Below are positions 9,458 to 18,417 of a stretch of 63,741 nucleotides of DNA, one piece after another. Origin of the DNA: Nitrososphaerota archaeon (GTDB taxonomy: Archaea > Thermoproteota > Nitrososphaeria > Nitrososphaerales > UBA183); NCBI GenBank assembly GCA_029785235.1, contig JAFMAA010000006.1, forward strand, positions 1 through 63,741, read 5' to 3'. The notes under the pieces were generated by a model. That model worked only from the letters and a program-made list of their open reading frames with translations. It ran no database searches and was not told where the DNA came from. The position numbers and the translations under genes are program-made. Each line of letters opens with the position of its first letter. Within the stretch, counting starts at the first letter, position 1.

Positions 9458-9583
9458 CTAAAACAATCAAGAGACTCCTATTCTCTGGACGCTTCTGTCA
9501 CATTGACCCCATTTGCCGAGCGTTGGACGGTTCTATCGGAGAGGGTGACCGCCGAAAGCTTTCCTGTCTGAGGGAGCGAGCCG

Positions 9584-9856
9584 CTACTCGTAAGCGGCTT
9601 CCCTCGGCCCGATGTAATGGATCAGAATCCGGCGCTCGTTTCACATCACAGCGTACACTATCCTGAGCCCGCCGAGCCTGACTCGATAGACATTGTCGAA
9701 CCCCTTCAGCTTCACAACATCTAACAACCTGAAAGGCACCGGGTCTTCCTTCAGAACTTGAACCACATCTCCGACCGCCCTCTTCCTCTTCGGGTCCAGC
9801 TGTTCCGCGGTTCGGAGTGCGCGACGTTTAATCGCTATGGCGAACGCCAAGGGCAC
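9584..9856 (-). pseudogene. relE: RelE/ParE-type toxin with in-frame stop
   Basis: RelE toxins are small ribonucleases that cut mRNA on the ribosome. The first 71 codons end in YRVRLGGLRIVYAVM and then a TGA at 9641-9643. The same frame continues for 18 codons as NERRILIHYIGPREAAYE and stops at 9584-9586. That tail matches the usual RelE C-terminus, and the whole would be about 90 residues, the family's normal size. So the toxin seems interrupted by a nonsense codon rather than naturally short. It overlaps the upstream antitoxin-like gene. A GC-rich hairpin (AGCCGCT...AGCGGCT) at its 3' end may be a terminator. Confidence 0.7.
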
Positions 9857-10025
9857 CCATTAGCTCTCTTTCTGTGGCTACTTCGTCCCTCTCTTTGATG
9901 GCTCCCTTCTCAGCGGCAGTCGGCTTGTCAATGGGGATGAGTCTGTCCACTAGCTCTTTGTAGAGCACCCTCAGCTCTCGTACTTCCTCTTTTATCTCAT
10001 GCAGGGTCTGATCCGCCTTGGTCAT
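9828..10025 (-). CDS. Putative antitoxin of the RelE-like module
   Basis: This 65-residue, mostly helical and charged protein (EIKEEVRELRVLYKELVDRL, then a Glu/Lys-rich part) precedes and overlaps the RelE-like gene by 29 bases. Size, overlap and gene order fit an archaeal RelB-type antitoxin, but no DNA-binding motif is clear. The call rests mainly on position. Confidence 0.55.
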   Translation of the reverse strand: MTKADQTLHEIKEEVRELRVLYKELVDRLIPIDKPTAAEKGAIKERDEVATERELMGALGVRHSD

Positions 10026-10104
10026 CTCGCGATTTTGATTCTCCTTCCGTATATTAATGCATATCAGGTTGAGTGCGAAGTATCGGAAACGGAAGGAAGC
10101 TCGG

Positions 10105-10327
10105 CTGCACCAGCCGACACCCTACAGGCTCGGCCAACGCTCCGGGGCAAATTCGCCCCCTCGTTTCGCTCGCCGTGTCCGTCGCTCCGCTCCTCACGGC
10201 CTTCCCTCCCTCCTGTCGTCGGGGCTCCCTCCACCATCTTCGCTCCTCGCTCGTCCTTCGCACTCACCCGACCTTGATGCGGGACCCTCCCTCACCCGAT
10301 TCGCTCGGGGGGTGTCGGCTGGTGCAG
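10105..10327. repeat. Element bounded by 18-base inverted repeats
   Basis: Positions 10105-10122 and 10310-10327 are perfect inverted repeats of 18 bases (CTGCACCAGCCGACACCC). The left arm also forms its own 7-bp hairpin, TCGGCTG CAC CAGCCGA, from 10101. The interior is strongly pyrimidine-rich on the plus strand and contains a second hairpin, GGGGCAAATTCGCCCC. No frame inside looks like a protein. It may be a small non-autonomous mobile element or a structured RNA gene. Confidence 0.5.
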
Positions 10328-10538
10328 GCTTATCAGGGAAGGGGATGCATTTGGGCTCCGATTGGAGAGACAGGCAAGAAGCGCAGCTGTGCTCGCCATC
10401 GAGGCAAGGAACGCATTACTTCGAACTCTTGCAATACGAAGAGGCACTCCATCTTTGCCCCTCTGGATGATTGAGGATTCAACCGGCTAAGCTGAAGCCC
10501 GCAATCTGCATGTCACCTGTCCGGTTTATGATTGGCTA

Positions 10539-10796
10539 CTAGGCTCTCTGGGATTCCAAAGTACGGCCAACTATTCTGCGTTTCAGATGGTAGTATGCCC
10601 TGGTACCGATAAGAAGTCCTCCAAGTGCGAGCAAGGCGAACGAAGAAGTTCCTAGACCGGTAGGATCACACGAGGCGCCCGCGGGAATGGGCTTGCCACA
10701 TGGGTATACTACATAAGGAAACTCCATTATGCCGATGACAACGAAGAAGACCCCCACTCCCAAGGCGAACAAGCTTCTCCTATCTACTAAATCCAT
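10539..10796 (-). CDS. Small two-helix membrane protein
   Basis: Not recognised. The 85 residues hold two hydrophobic segments (about 9-30 and 50-68) separated by a loop with two cysteines (YPCGKPIPAGASCD) that could face outside and form a disulfide. The C-terminus is basic (HLKRRIVGR), consistent with a cytoplasmic tail. No neighbour gives a clear functional link. Confidence 0.55.
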   Translation of the reverse strand: MDLVDRRSLFALGVGVFFVVIGIMEFPYVVYPCGKPIPAGASCDPTGLGTSSFALLALGGLLIGTRAYYHLKRRIVGRTLESQRA

Positions 10797-11295
10797 TCAC
10801 ATCCCCATTCACTCGAGCAACCTGGAAAAGAGCAGATGGTCAAACTCGCAGAGGCCTCGCAGTTCTGGGACTTGGCATTAATCGGACTCTGACCAAGTTG
10901 CGACATTCGCATGCGGGTACGAGAGTCCACCAGAATTAAGATTGCTGGTCTCTAGCGAATAACATCCGTTGAGATTTCCGCCTGAAGTTATATGGTTCGA
11001 ATAAAGTAATGTGTCAGTGATCGAAGTTGGGGAGTAAAAGTTGGCATTATATCGGTTGATGATATGGGGGTTCGATCGCTACCATGACGCCGTCGCACGG
11101 GTGCCAAGGCTTCGAATTCAGTCCAGTCCAAACCCTTGTCAGGGAGGCCAAGGGTCTGGGCCAGAAATATCGCGATGTGAAGCAATCAGGCTCCTTTCGG
11201 CCCATTTTGAAAATAGCTCAGAATGAACTCTATTAGGTAAATGCGAGTTGATTCTGACTATCTCTAATGCATACGTTGACACCTCGGAGAATCTG
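10797..11295. other. Non-coding stretch
   Basis: About 500 bases with no convincing gene. Short frames on both strands lack family features and overlap each other. I see no tRNA or clear repeat here. Confidence 0.5.
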
Positions 11296-11988
11296 TCATG
11301 TAAGATTGACGTCCTCAACCAGATGGAAAGCATATGGATTACGAAGAGTTTGTTGCACATATCCGCACTGATGTACAATCGGACCCGAGACGCCAGGACC
11401 ACAGGCCACTACGACGACATCCATGTTGCTTACTCCCGCGATTTGGAACGTCGGGAAGGTTGAATACAGGGTGGGACTGCAAAGGGGAATCTCGCTGCGT
11501 GAGATATCGTTAGGGATTGGTCCAATAACCAAGGGAACCCATTCGCAGCTTGAGATCGCCATCCAATAAACCCCCTGGGCTGCTCCTTTGGACGCCGATA
11601 CGGTGTAGGTCGCTGTGATGTTAGTAGCTCCATGATAAGAGACCGATATTGGAGAGACCGACGCGCTGATTCCGGCACACCCATTGTTGCATGTAACCAA
11701 GGTTCCGTTCTCCCCGATGTAGGATGAGATGCCGGCTGCGAAATTCCAACTTTCGTTGCTCTTGTTTCCGTTCGCCGAGAGAGCCCAAACGATGCATAAC
11801 TTCGACTCGGAGGGGGCAGACAGAATGAACACATCGGAGTAATTCACGTTAGGAGGTTGCGGACCGACTGGGTCTGCACATCCAGAACCTGCGGTTACCT
11901 GATTCTCGGCGCGGCCGAAGAAGTATCCGGCCCCCACACCAGTCACGATTAGGACAATCATCAGCGTGGCTACCGACTCCTCTTTCAT
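11296..11988 (-). CDS. Membrane-anchored extracellular protein
   Basis: Not recognised. The 230 residues begin with an N-terminal hydrophobic anchor (VATLMIVLIVTGVGAGYFFG, about residues 6-25). A predicted beta-rich, Ser/Thr/Asn-rich domain follows with several cysteines (CADP, CIVW, TCNNGCAG) and several N-glycosylation sequons. This is the profile of a cell-surface protein held by one helix. The C-terminal VVVACGPGVSGPIVHQCGYV suggests a further disulfide. It stands alone. Confidence 0.6.
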   Translation of the reverse strand: MKEESVATLMIVLIVTGVGAGYFFGRAENQVTAGSGCADPVGPQPPNVNYSDVFILSAPSESKLCIVWALSANGNKSNESWNFAAGISSYIGENGTLVTCNNGCAGISASVSPISVSYHGATNITATYTVSASKGAAQGVYWMAISSCEWVPLVIGPIPNDISRSEIPLCSPTLYSTFPTFQIAGVSNMDVVVVACGPGVSGPIVHQCGYVQQTLRNPYAFHLVEDVNLT

Positions 11989-12324
11989 GCCTTCCGCTAG
12001 ATTGTTTGGCTGGAAATAAGCCTAATCATAGCACCTACCTCGGAATCGAACCGGGGCCATTAACGGGAAGGGGTACACTTAGAGAACTATGCTCATCCGT
12101 TCATGCCCGGACCCAGCTCGCTGTGAACCCGCTTTGTTGTTCCGCACGTGATTCATGGATGAAAAGTCCTTGGGGCAGTACATATTCTCTATGCTATCAA
12201 GTAAACTGATTGATGCTTCGGCGCCAGTTGACACCGGTCAGCCAAACCCGTGATATCAATCACCGCTGATCCTGAATCTCCAACATGCCCTTCGGCTCCC
12301 CTCGGGGGTAGACCCATTCGGAAC
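11989..12324. other. Intergenic region before the mercury locus
   Basis: About 335 bases between two divergently read genes. The only structure I can support is the TATA box at its right end. Small frames here show no family features. Confidence 0.4.
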
Positions 12325-12332
12325 CTTTATAT
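12325..12332 (+). promoter_or_regulatory. TATA box of the mer locus
   Basis: CTTTATAT starts 31 bases before the ATG at 12356, the right spacing for a leaderless archaeal transcript. The following bases up to the ATG contain CATATG and a TGAC repeat that could be a regulator site. Confidence 0.5.
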
Positions 12333-12355
12333 GACATTGATTACATATGACGTTC

Positions 12356-12677
12356 ATGTCAGACAAGGTTGTTGAGAAAGCCCCACGTGGTCCTCTTCCA
12401 AGCATTGTCAGCCCTATGCGAGTACGCATACTCCATGCGCTTCGCGAACGAGCAGCCATGAGTCTAATGCAGACCAGTGAGGAAACCGGTCTGAAGCAGA
12501 CGCTCCCACAACCTCCGGTGTCTCGTAATCTGCGGGTTGATCACAGTAGCGCGCCAGGGGAAGTCTGGAATCTGTTCCCTGAGCAAAGGAACAGTCTTAC
12601 CGATTTTGGAAATAGTGGCGAATCATCTGCGGAAATGTGCCGGCAGCCTCCTGAATTGCGACTTGCTGGAAAGGTAG
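12356..12677 (+). pseudogene. ArsR-family (MerR-like) regulator, frameshifted
   Basis: The first 49 codons encode a winged-helix N-terminal part (SPMRVRILHALRE, then SLMQTSEETGLKQT). The family continuation lies in another frame from about 12503: SHNLRCLVICGLITVARQGK, then SLSKGTVLPILEIVANHLRK, ending at TAG 12675-12677, one base before merA. In the starting frame the remaining sequence is unrelated and runs to 12682. A two-base loss near ACG-CTCC explains the pattern. An intact form would be an ArsR-type metal sensor of about 106 residues, co-transcribed with merA. Confidence 0.75.
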
Positions 12678-12678
12678 A

Positions 12679-14100
12679 ATGAACACGAAAGGTTACGATC
12701 TGATTATACTTGGACAGGGTTCGGCAGCGTTCGCGGCCGCCATCAAGGCTGATGAGCTCGGCATCAAGACCGCGATGATTGGCGGGAACGCGACCCCGGG
12801 GGCGACAGTTGGTGGGACATGCGTCAACGTGGGCTGCGTGCCGAGCAAGAACTTGATTACTGTCGGAAACGCGTTTCATGGGCTGACTCAATCTTCCTTC
12901 GGCGCCATCCAATATGGCAGAACCAGGCTTGACTTCAAGAAAGCGATAGAGGAGAAGGATGCCCTGGTGGAGAGGTTCAGGAATGAGAAATATGCCGACG
13001 TCCTCAATGGTCTGCAAAATGTCGAGTATGTGCCAGGGCTGGGACGTTTCGTTTCCGGGAAAGAGGTGAAGGTTGGAGGCACGGTTCTCAAAGCGAAGAA
13101 GTTCCTGATAGCCACTGGAGCTAGGGCCAAGGTGGTCCCAGTGAAAGGCGTCGGTGGGGTAGGGTACCTCACTAACGAAGAGGCGCTCAGCCTGAAGAAA
13201 CTTCCTCAGTCAATGATCGTGGTGGGCGGCAGGGCCCTTGGATTAGAATTTGCGCAGATGTATGCACATTTCGGGGCAAAGGTGACCGTCCTCCAGCGGA
13301 GCGATAGAATCCTGCCTGAGCACGAGCCAGAAATCTCGGGTGCGCTGAAGGGATACCTGCAAGACGAAGGCATCGACATAGAGACAGGAGTTAAGCTCAC
13401 GGAGGTCGTTCAGAGGGGAGAAACGCGAGTCGTCCGTTGCACGGTGAAAGGTCATGAGAAGGTGTTCCGGGCTGACCAGCTGTTGTTCGCCTCTGGAAGG
13501 GTTCCCAATACCGACCATCTCTCTGCCGACATAGCGGGGGCTGAGCTCGATTCTCATGGCTTCGTGAAGGTCAATGATGAAATGCACACGCGGGCTCCTC
13601 ATGTCTGGGCTGCGGGGGATGTCATCGGTGAGCCGATGCTCGAGACAATCGCGGCGAAGGAAGGTGCGGTCGCAGTGAACAACGCCTTCAGAGAAGGCAA
13701 GAAGAGGATTGACTCAAGGGAGGTTCCCAGTGCCGTGTTCACATTTCCTGAGGTGGCGAGCGTGGGGCTGACAGACGCCCAGGCCAATGGACAGGGGATT
13801 AAGTGCGCCTGTGGCGTTCTACCTCTGGATATGGTTCCGAAGGCACGCATCATGGGAGACACTAGAGGGCTGATAAAGCTCGTAGCCGACAGCAAGACAA
13901 AGCGGGTGGTGGGCTTGCACATCTTGGCTCCCCACGCTGCAGACCTAATCCACGAAGGCGTGCTGGCAGTAAAGTTCAAACTGACGATAGACGACATCAT
14001 CGACACAGTCCATGTCTTCCCGACGCTCTCCGAAGCGGTCAAGCTGGTTGCCCAGTCGTTCTACAGGGATGTGGGGAAGATGAGTTGCTGCACCGAGTAG
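12679..14100 (+). CDS. merA: Mercuric reductase
   Basis: MerA reduces Hg(II) to volatile Hg(0) with NADPH and FAD in the cytoplasm. The FAD-binding start DLIILGQGSAAFAAAIKA, redox-active GGTCVNVGCVPSK (Cys48, Cys53), a second GxG nucleotide site (VVGGRALGLEFAQ) and the FAD segment HVWAAGDV are all present. The C-terminal Cys470-Cys471 pair (KMSCCTE) distinguishes MerA from other disulfide reductases. At 473 residues it lacks the N-terminal heavy-metal domain, as is common in archaea. It follows the regulator remnant directly. No merT, merP, merH or merB is visible nearby. Confidence 0.95.
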   Translation: MNTKGYDLIILGQGSAAFAAAIKADELGIKTAMIGGNATPGATVGGTCVNVGCVPSKNLITVGNAFHGLTQSSFGAIQYGRTRLDFKKAIEEKDALVERFRNEKYADVLNGLQNVEYVPGLGRFVSGKEVKVGGTVLKAKKFLIATGARAKVVPVKGVGGVGYLTNEEALSLKKLPQSMIVVGGRALGLEFAQMYAHFGAKVTVLQRSDRILPEHEPEISGALKGYLQDEGIDIETGVKLTEVVQRGETRVVRCTVKGHEKVFRADQLLFASGRVPNTDHLSADIAGAELDSHGFVKVNDEMHTRAPHVWAAGDVIGEPMLETIAAKEGAVAVNNAFREGKKRIDSREVPSAVFTFPEVASVGLTDAQANGQGIKCACGVLPLDMVPKARIMGDTRGLIKLVADSKTKRVVGLHILAPHAADLIHEGVLAVKFKLTIDDIIDTVHVFPTLSEAVKLVAQSFYRDVGKMSCCTE

Positions 14101-14391
14101 AGTCACCTGAATCCGCCGACAGGCGATTGAAAACGCTGTCTTCGTTCTGAGGGATGGTTTCAACGGTTTGTTTAAGCGTTGAACGACATTTGGTTGTGGG
14201 ACGAGTACAGGACAACTCTGTCCGCTGGCTCGTCGACCGTGAGGGAGATGCCAACAATCACCTTCTTACCGAAGTATCCCGAGGTCACCCCTGCCAAGCG
14301 CAGCGTCGTCAACCGGCCTCTGGCCTCCCCAGCGCTCACGTGCTCTGCGCCCCGTTTGTCATGCAGCTGACAGCAACCTCTCTCCGACCAA

Positions 14392-14990
14392 CTACTTGTT
14401 CGGTGTTATCATCATGGAGATCACTACCACGACCAGGACCACGGTAGCTGTCGGGGTGAGAAGACCAAACGCGCCAGGACTTACTGCGCTGGAGAGCAGC
14501 AGCACAGCCAGCACTGGGGAGACCCCTAGAACGTGTGCCAATCCCACGGGGCTACTCACGCCTGCAATCCGGGTGGAAAGGAACGACCAGATTATGCGGC
14601 TCATGCTCATGAACGCGGCCGCCGCATAGCCGAGATGGATGGAATATATCAACAACAGTCAGATTTCGCCAAAGGGAATCGTCCTGCCAGTCGCGACTGC
14701 GATGACAGCCGTTCTGCCGAAGGAAACAAAGAGTACCATACTCAGCAGTCCAAGAGCGCCAAGGACCGTGGACCAGAATGTGTCGTAGGTTCCAACTCCA
14801 TACGCGGTTAGATATCCGTAGACTACTCGGACTTGTCGCTGATGAAGAACTTCAACGCCCCGATTCCTCCTAGGCAGCGAACACCAGAAGCATCAACGGG
14901 AGAGTTTCTGACACGACGGCGAGGGCAGCTACTCCGAGGTCACCCGTTCCCCGATCGTCTGAGCGACGATGAGTGGGACTACTGCGTCGA
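14392..14990 (-). pseudogene. Decayed polytopic transporter (APC-like)
   Basis: Hydrophobic stretches typical of one multi-pass transporter appear on the minus strand in different frames, broken by stops. From the 5' side they read LVLDAVVPLIVAQTIGERV, then GVAALAVVSETLPLMLLVFAA, then GGIGALKFFISDKSE, then GYLTAYGVGTYDTFW...GALGLLSMVLF, then an 87-residue piece with GYAAAAFMSMSRIIWSF (14392-14655). No single frame spans them. The last piece resembles amino-acid/polyamine/organocation permeases, but the family is tentative. Confidence 0.5.
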
Positions 14991-15082
14991 GGACAAGATA
15001 AATCCTGTCAAAAAAATTCGCTCGCCTGAAGTTGATACGGAAAAAGATAGCCTGACCTTCCTGCCACCACTGTCGGATGTTC

Positions 15083-15853
15083 TCATCCAATTTCCCTTCT
15101 GGCCCCGGTGGTGGAAGCAAGGGCCACCCAGAGGCTGAGGAGGCTCAGCCCGAAGAGCAACGCTTCGAAAGCAGGGATGCCCAGGCGCGCAGAGAAGGGC
15201 GGTAGGAAATCCACCAGACCCATGGGGAGAGCCAACCAAAGGAAAAGCCTCCTCCTGAAAACCACAGCGAAGACGCAGAGGAGGCCCCAAGAAAAGTGTA
15301 CTAGGAGAGAAGAGGCCCTCTCCAGGACCGCGTAGCCGACCAGGGGCAAGGCCTCGGACGGGACGTAGAAGAGGGAAGGAGACTCCTTTTCCAGGATGGC
15401 AAAGAGTTGCTGGGCACCGGCGCCTCCGCCAGAAAGCACGAGGGTGTAGACGATGTAATCCAAAAGTAAGGTGGCCCCTACCAACACTCCATTCTCCCAA
15501 AACGCAAGGCCTGCTCCGTAAGCAGCTGCATCGTCAGCCCGTATCTTCCCCTTTGAGAAGGCATACCGCGCGACTAAGAATGCGCCCCCTACCTCAAAGA
15601 TCACCGTCTGAAGTCCGAAGTATGCGCCCAGGGCGACCTGACTCCCGCCGACCGCAGCTTCGAAGGATCGAAGAGTAAATGTCTGGAAGACGACCTTGAG
15701 GGCTATCGCCCCCCCATACGCGATAAGCGAGGTGAGAAGCACCCAAGCAGAGAAACGCCCCCTGAGGCGCAAATACAGCACCAGCCCGACACTAAACCCT
15801 AGGACGATGATAGGAGTTAGGAAGAAGACTGGATCTATGTTCTGCAAGGTCAA
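15083..15853 (-). CDS. YhfC-family intramembrane protein
   Basis: A 256-residue integral membrane protein with about seven hydrophobic segments. AYGAGLAFWENGVLVG and LERASSLLVHFSWGLL match the two conserved Glu/His regions of the YhfC family, proposed intramembrane metalloproteases. Substrate and role are unknown. The start is a TTG at 15853. It is not obviously in an operon; upstream lies a long non-coding stretch and downstream the transporter remnant. Confidence 0.7.
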   Translation of the reverse strand: MTLQNIDPVFFLTPIIVLGFSVGLVLYLRLRGRFSAWVLLTSLIAYGGAIALKVVFQTFTLRSFEAAVGGSQVALGAYFGLQTVIFEVGGAFLVARYAFSKGKIRADDAAAYGAGLAFWENGVLVGATLLLDYIVYTLVLSGGGAGAQQLFAILEKESPSLFYVPSEALPLVGYAVLERASSLLVHFSWGLLCVFAVVFRRRLFLWLALPMGLVDFLPPFSARLGIPAFEALLFGLSLLSLWVALASTTGARREIG

Positions 15854-16580
15854 CCGCTCTTACGTCGGTGCGTGCCTGCACTACTCTTGAGGTAGGTCTG
15901 CATCGTCCTTAGTCACTCCCATGAAGTCTATATACACGCGTAACGATTCCGACCCACTGGTATTGCTCCGACCGTTGGAGTAACGGGACGTCTGTCTCCT
16001 CGACATTCTTTTCAACGAAGCACAATCAGATGGACTCGTCTTCATCGTTCGTTCAATCTCGCACTCTCCACGTTCGGCTCCCCAATCGCAAAGGCATGAA
16101 TGCAGGTCTCTAAGCTGCAGGGAGGGCAGAATCCAACAGACTGAATCAACGAAAGTCAAGAATCCCCTGCAAAAGTCGACCGCGCAAGAAAGCTATCCGG
16201 TATGCCAGCCTAAGGCTTTTGCTCTGGGAACCGAAAGGAAGAGGAGTCGGGAGAAGCATACGAACTATGTTCGAACATCCAATAGGTGCGCCCGATTCGA
16301 TGTCCTTGCCCGAGCAGATCCCATAGCAAGTCGTTCATCCGCCTTTGCAGCATTTACAGGCATGCATGCTCTCTGCAATATCTGTTGCATCTTTGCACGG
16401 TCATCCAGCTACTCGAGCTGCGCTAGACGCTCTTTCGGTTGGACTATGCCGTTGAAATCCGCCGGACTGCTGGTCCTATGTCTTCGCCTTTCTGAGAGCG
16501 AAGCATTCCACATGGGCCACCTCGAAAGTTCCTCTTCTGCGGGATTCCGCCCAGATTTGCCTTGCCTGCTTCCTGTCCGC
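15854..16580. other. Non-coding stretch
   Basis: About 730 bases without a gene I can support. Frames on both strands lack family features. A TATA-like GTGTATATAGAC on the minus strand near 15930 could belong to a transcript running into the YhfC gene. Confidence 0.4.
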
Positions 16581-16820
16581 TTACCAAGGCCTCTGTTTCG
16601 TGACGTATTCGGTCCATCTGTGCTTGCAGGACCTGCATTCATGCTCCACCTCGTAGGAGTACACCCAAACATGGAATGGCTCCTTGACCTGAACCCCTCC
16701 TCTGGTCATCCAGACTCCCCTAGACAGTTCCACCCTCTCGGCGGACTTTCTCTCGGTCCGTAGCACTCGTTTCCGAGATTTCTCGCGGCACTTTGGGCAG
16801 GTATGGTAGTACCACCCCAT
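16581..16820 (-). CDS. Small zinc-ribbon protein
   Basis: About 79 residues from the ATG at 16820. The N-terminal YYHTCPKCREKSRKRVL and C-terminal HECRSCKHRWTEYV each carry a CxxC knuckle, so the protein should bind one zinc ion as a ribbon. Basic residues near both knuckles suggest nucleic-acid contact. The longer frame starting at 16901 adds 27 residues with no conserved feature, so the shorter start is preferred. Function unknown. Confidence 0.55.
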   Translation of the reverse strand: MGWYYHTCPKCREKSRKRVLRTERKSAERVELSRGVWMTRGGVQVKEPFHVWVYSYEVEHECRSCKHRWTEYVTKQRPW

Positions 16821-17025
16821 GGCCGCGACTCCAACGGTCGCACCATTCAACCTTCCGCTAGGTCTGAAGCACGTCGCCTTCCTTGTCCCGGTGGTTGCCA
16901 AACCCTTCTCTCACAACTGGTTGTTCGGCCTCCGTTCGTCATGCGAAGTGATACACTATAGTATATGATTGCCCAATGGACCTCATCGAGAACCGTTTTA
17001 GCGAACCCGTGTGTCCTTCGGTCCG

Positions 17026-17337
17026 ATGCAAATACAAGAAAAATCAAGCCTCGGTGATGCTGTCTTCCGAGGCGAATTGGACGACCGGAGTCTATTGGCC
17101 CTGCTTGCCCTCGTCGGTTCGAAGCGGGCTGACACCAACGTATTTCGCAGGCGTACCAGGTTGTCCCCTGCGGCCTTTGACAGACTTCTCGGCTGGCTTC
17201 AGCGGGAGTACTTCATTGACGTGGTATCGACCATGACAGACGTTGGCATCGAAGAAGAGCTGGCGCTAACCGAACGTGGCGAGGCTCTGCTCTTAGCGAT
17301 GTTGGAGAAGACCTGCGACCTCCCTGAGTATCCCTGA
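17026..17337 (+). CDS. Winged-helix transcriptional regulator
   Basis: This 103-residue protein looks like a single winged helix-turn-helix domain: DRSLLALLALVGSKRADTN as helices one and two, LSPAAFDRLLGWLQREYFID as the recognition helix region, and LALTERGEALLLAMLE as wing and last helix (PadR/MarR/ArsR-like). The ATG at 17026 is preferred over a GTG at 17011. A TATA-like CTATAGTATATG lies at about 16951-16963. It converges on phoU with 15 bases between stops. Confidence 0.6.
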   Translation: MQIQEKSSLGDAVFRGELDDRSLLALLALVGSKRADTNVFRRRTRLSPAAFDRLLGWLQREYFIDVVSTMTDVGIEEELALTERGEALLLAMLEKTCDLPEYP

Positions 17338-17352
17338 GGACCATCCAGTTCC

Positions 17353-18390
17353 TCAGACAGCTTGGGGATCCGCGACGGTGAGGTCTATGGCGATTTCTGC
17401 TATATCAGACCCATATTCTGCGACCCTCCTGATACTCTCGAACATCAACTTCGCGGAGGCGACCTGAGCCCCACTCATCCTCGGCGCCAGCACCTCACCG
17501 CTTACTCTCTCCTCCATCAGCAGGGCATCCTTCGACTTGGCTATGGCTTCTTCTGCCATCTTACCATCGAGTCGGAGCAAAGAGGTGACGGAGCTGTCGA
17601 ACACCTTCTTGGATAGCGCTGTCATCTCAGTGACTTTCCTGACGGCCTGTTCCGAAAGGTTGCCGAGGTTCTCTGCGTCGGCGGCTATGCTCGCCGCATG
17701 GTCGGCTACTCTCTCGACGTTCTTGACCACAAGTCTGTATCCCAGGCAGTCTCTCGTTGATTTCAGGCCTATCTCCTGAATCACTGACCTATCCCTCACT
17801 GCAATGTTGAGTTGTCTAAGGAGAAAGTGGTAAAATCTGTCTACCTCGTCGTCCCGCTCTACGACTTCTCCTGACATCCCCTTGTTCCCACCCTGAAGGA
17901 CCCCGACAGCATCGGTCAGCATTCCCCCAGCAATGATGGCCATCCGCTCTAGCGCTTTCTTCAGCGGGAGGTCGACGTAGCCAGAGAGGCACTGAGTGAG
18001 TATGCCCCCTGACGACTCCTCAATTATCTCTACCCCGATTAGTTTACGTCGAATACCCTCCCTGATGAACCCTCTGAGTCTAGGATCAGATCTTCCGATG
18101 GCGACCCGTATGGTGTCATAGCCTGCCAGGTAATAGGAGATGAAATGCCTCAGCAAGAAGTCTTTGTCGAGGCCCGGGGAGGTTTCAAGGGTGGCCTCTG
18201 ACTTGGCGCCTGTCCGTATGTCTCTCCTAGGGACTATCAGGAGCGAAGAATCAGGCTGCACGAGCACGGCCACGGGGTCTTTCGCCTTCAATCCCAAGTC
18301 GATGACCCAGCTCTTCGGAAGAGAGACCACGAAGCTGTCTCCCCCTGTCTTTTGCACTCTCCTGAAGTCTTGCCTTCTGGGCTCTGCCAT
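17353..18390 (-). CDS. phoU: AbrB-PhoU fusion phosphate regulator
   Basis: The 345 residues combine an N-terminal SpoVT/AbrB DNA-binding domain (about 8-58: VQKTGGDSFVVSLPKSWV, LLIVPRRD) with two PhoU helical repeats (about 95-340), including NVERVADHAASIAADAENL and the second EYGSDIAEIAIDL with the E/D-rich metal-binding motif. Such fusions are typical archaeal regulators of phosphate uptake genes. No pst transporter is in the window. A palindrome containing the TATA box lies just upstream, so self-regulation is plausible. Confidence 0.9.
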   Translation of the reverse strand: MAEPRRQDFRRVQKTGGDSFVVSLPKSWVIDLGLKAKDPVAVLVQPDSSLLIVPRRDIRTGAKSEATLETSPGLDKDFLLRHFISYYLAGYDTIRVAIGRSDPRLRGFIREGIRRKLIGVEIIEESSGGILTQCLSGYVDLPLKKALERMAIIAGGMLTDAVGVLQGGNKGMSGEVVERDDEVDRFYHFLLRQLNIAVRDRSVIQEIGLKSTRDCLGYRLVVKNVERVADHAASIAADAENLGNLSEQAVRKVTEMTALSKKVFDSSVTSLLRLDGKMAEEAIAKSKDALLMEERVSGEVLAPRMSGAQVASAKLMFESIRRVAEYGSDIAEIAIDLTVADPQAV

Positions 18391-18417
18391 TGAATCACCA
18401 CTGAGGCCGAGGAATAG

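Larger units (their letters stand above)
1..9490 (+). repeat. Left arm of large inverted duplication
   Basis: This segment recurs in reverse orientation at about 29515-39507. It carries partial hutH, hutI, hutU, dedA, HMG-CoA reductase, an intron-bearing tRNA, a small membrane protein, htpX, hsp20, a CBS protein, tRNA-Ala and tRNA-Ile, all in the same relative order and strand as the other arm. Homology includes intergenic regions and promoters. It fades about 30 bases after the tRNA-Ile 3' end, where a motif AGACTCC(T/G)ATTCTC is still shared. The outer end lies beyond the left edge of the window. HutH proteins are about 86% identical by eye; tRNA-Ala is identical. Confidence 0.95.

Noticed and set aside
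10057..10474. Overlapping frames of 130-137 codons in the inverted-repeat element
   Set aside because: Several frames are open at once because the sequence is GC- and pyrimidine-rich. None has a family pattern.
12347..12682. A continuous 111-codon frame ahead of merA
   Set aside because: Only its first half resembles a regulator. The family's second half is in another frame, so the 3' part of this frame is a product of the frameshift.
15881..16159. A 92-codon minus-strand frame
   Set aside because: Composition is not protein-like, no motif is present and there is no supporting context.
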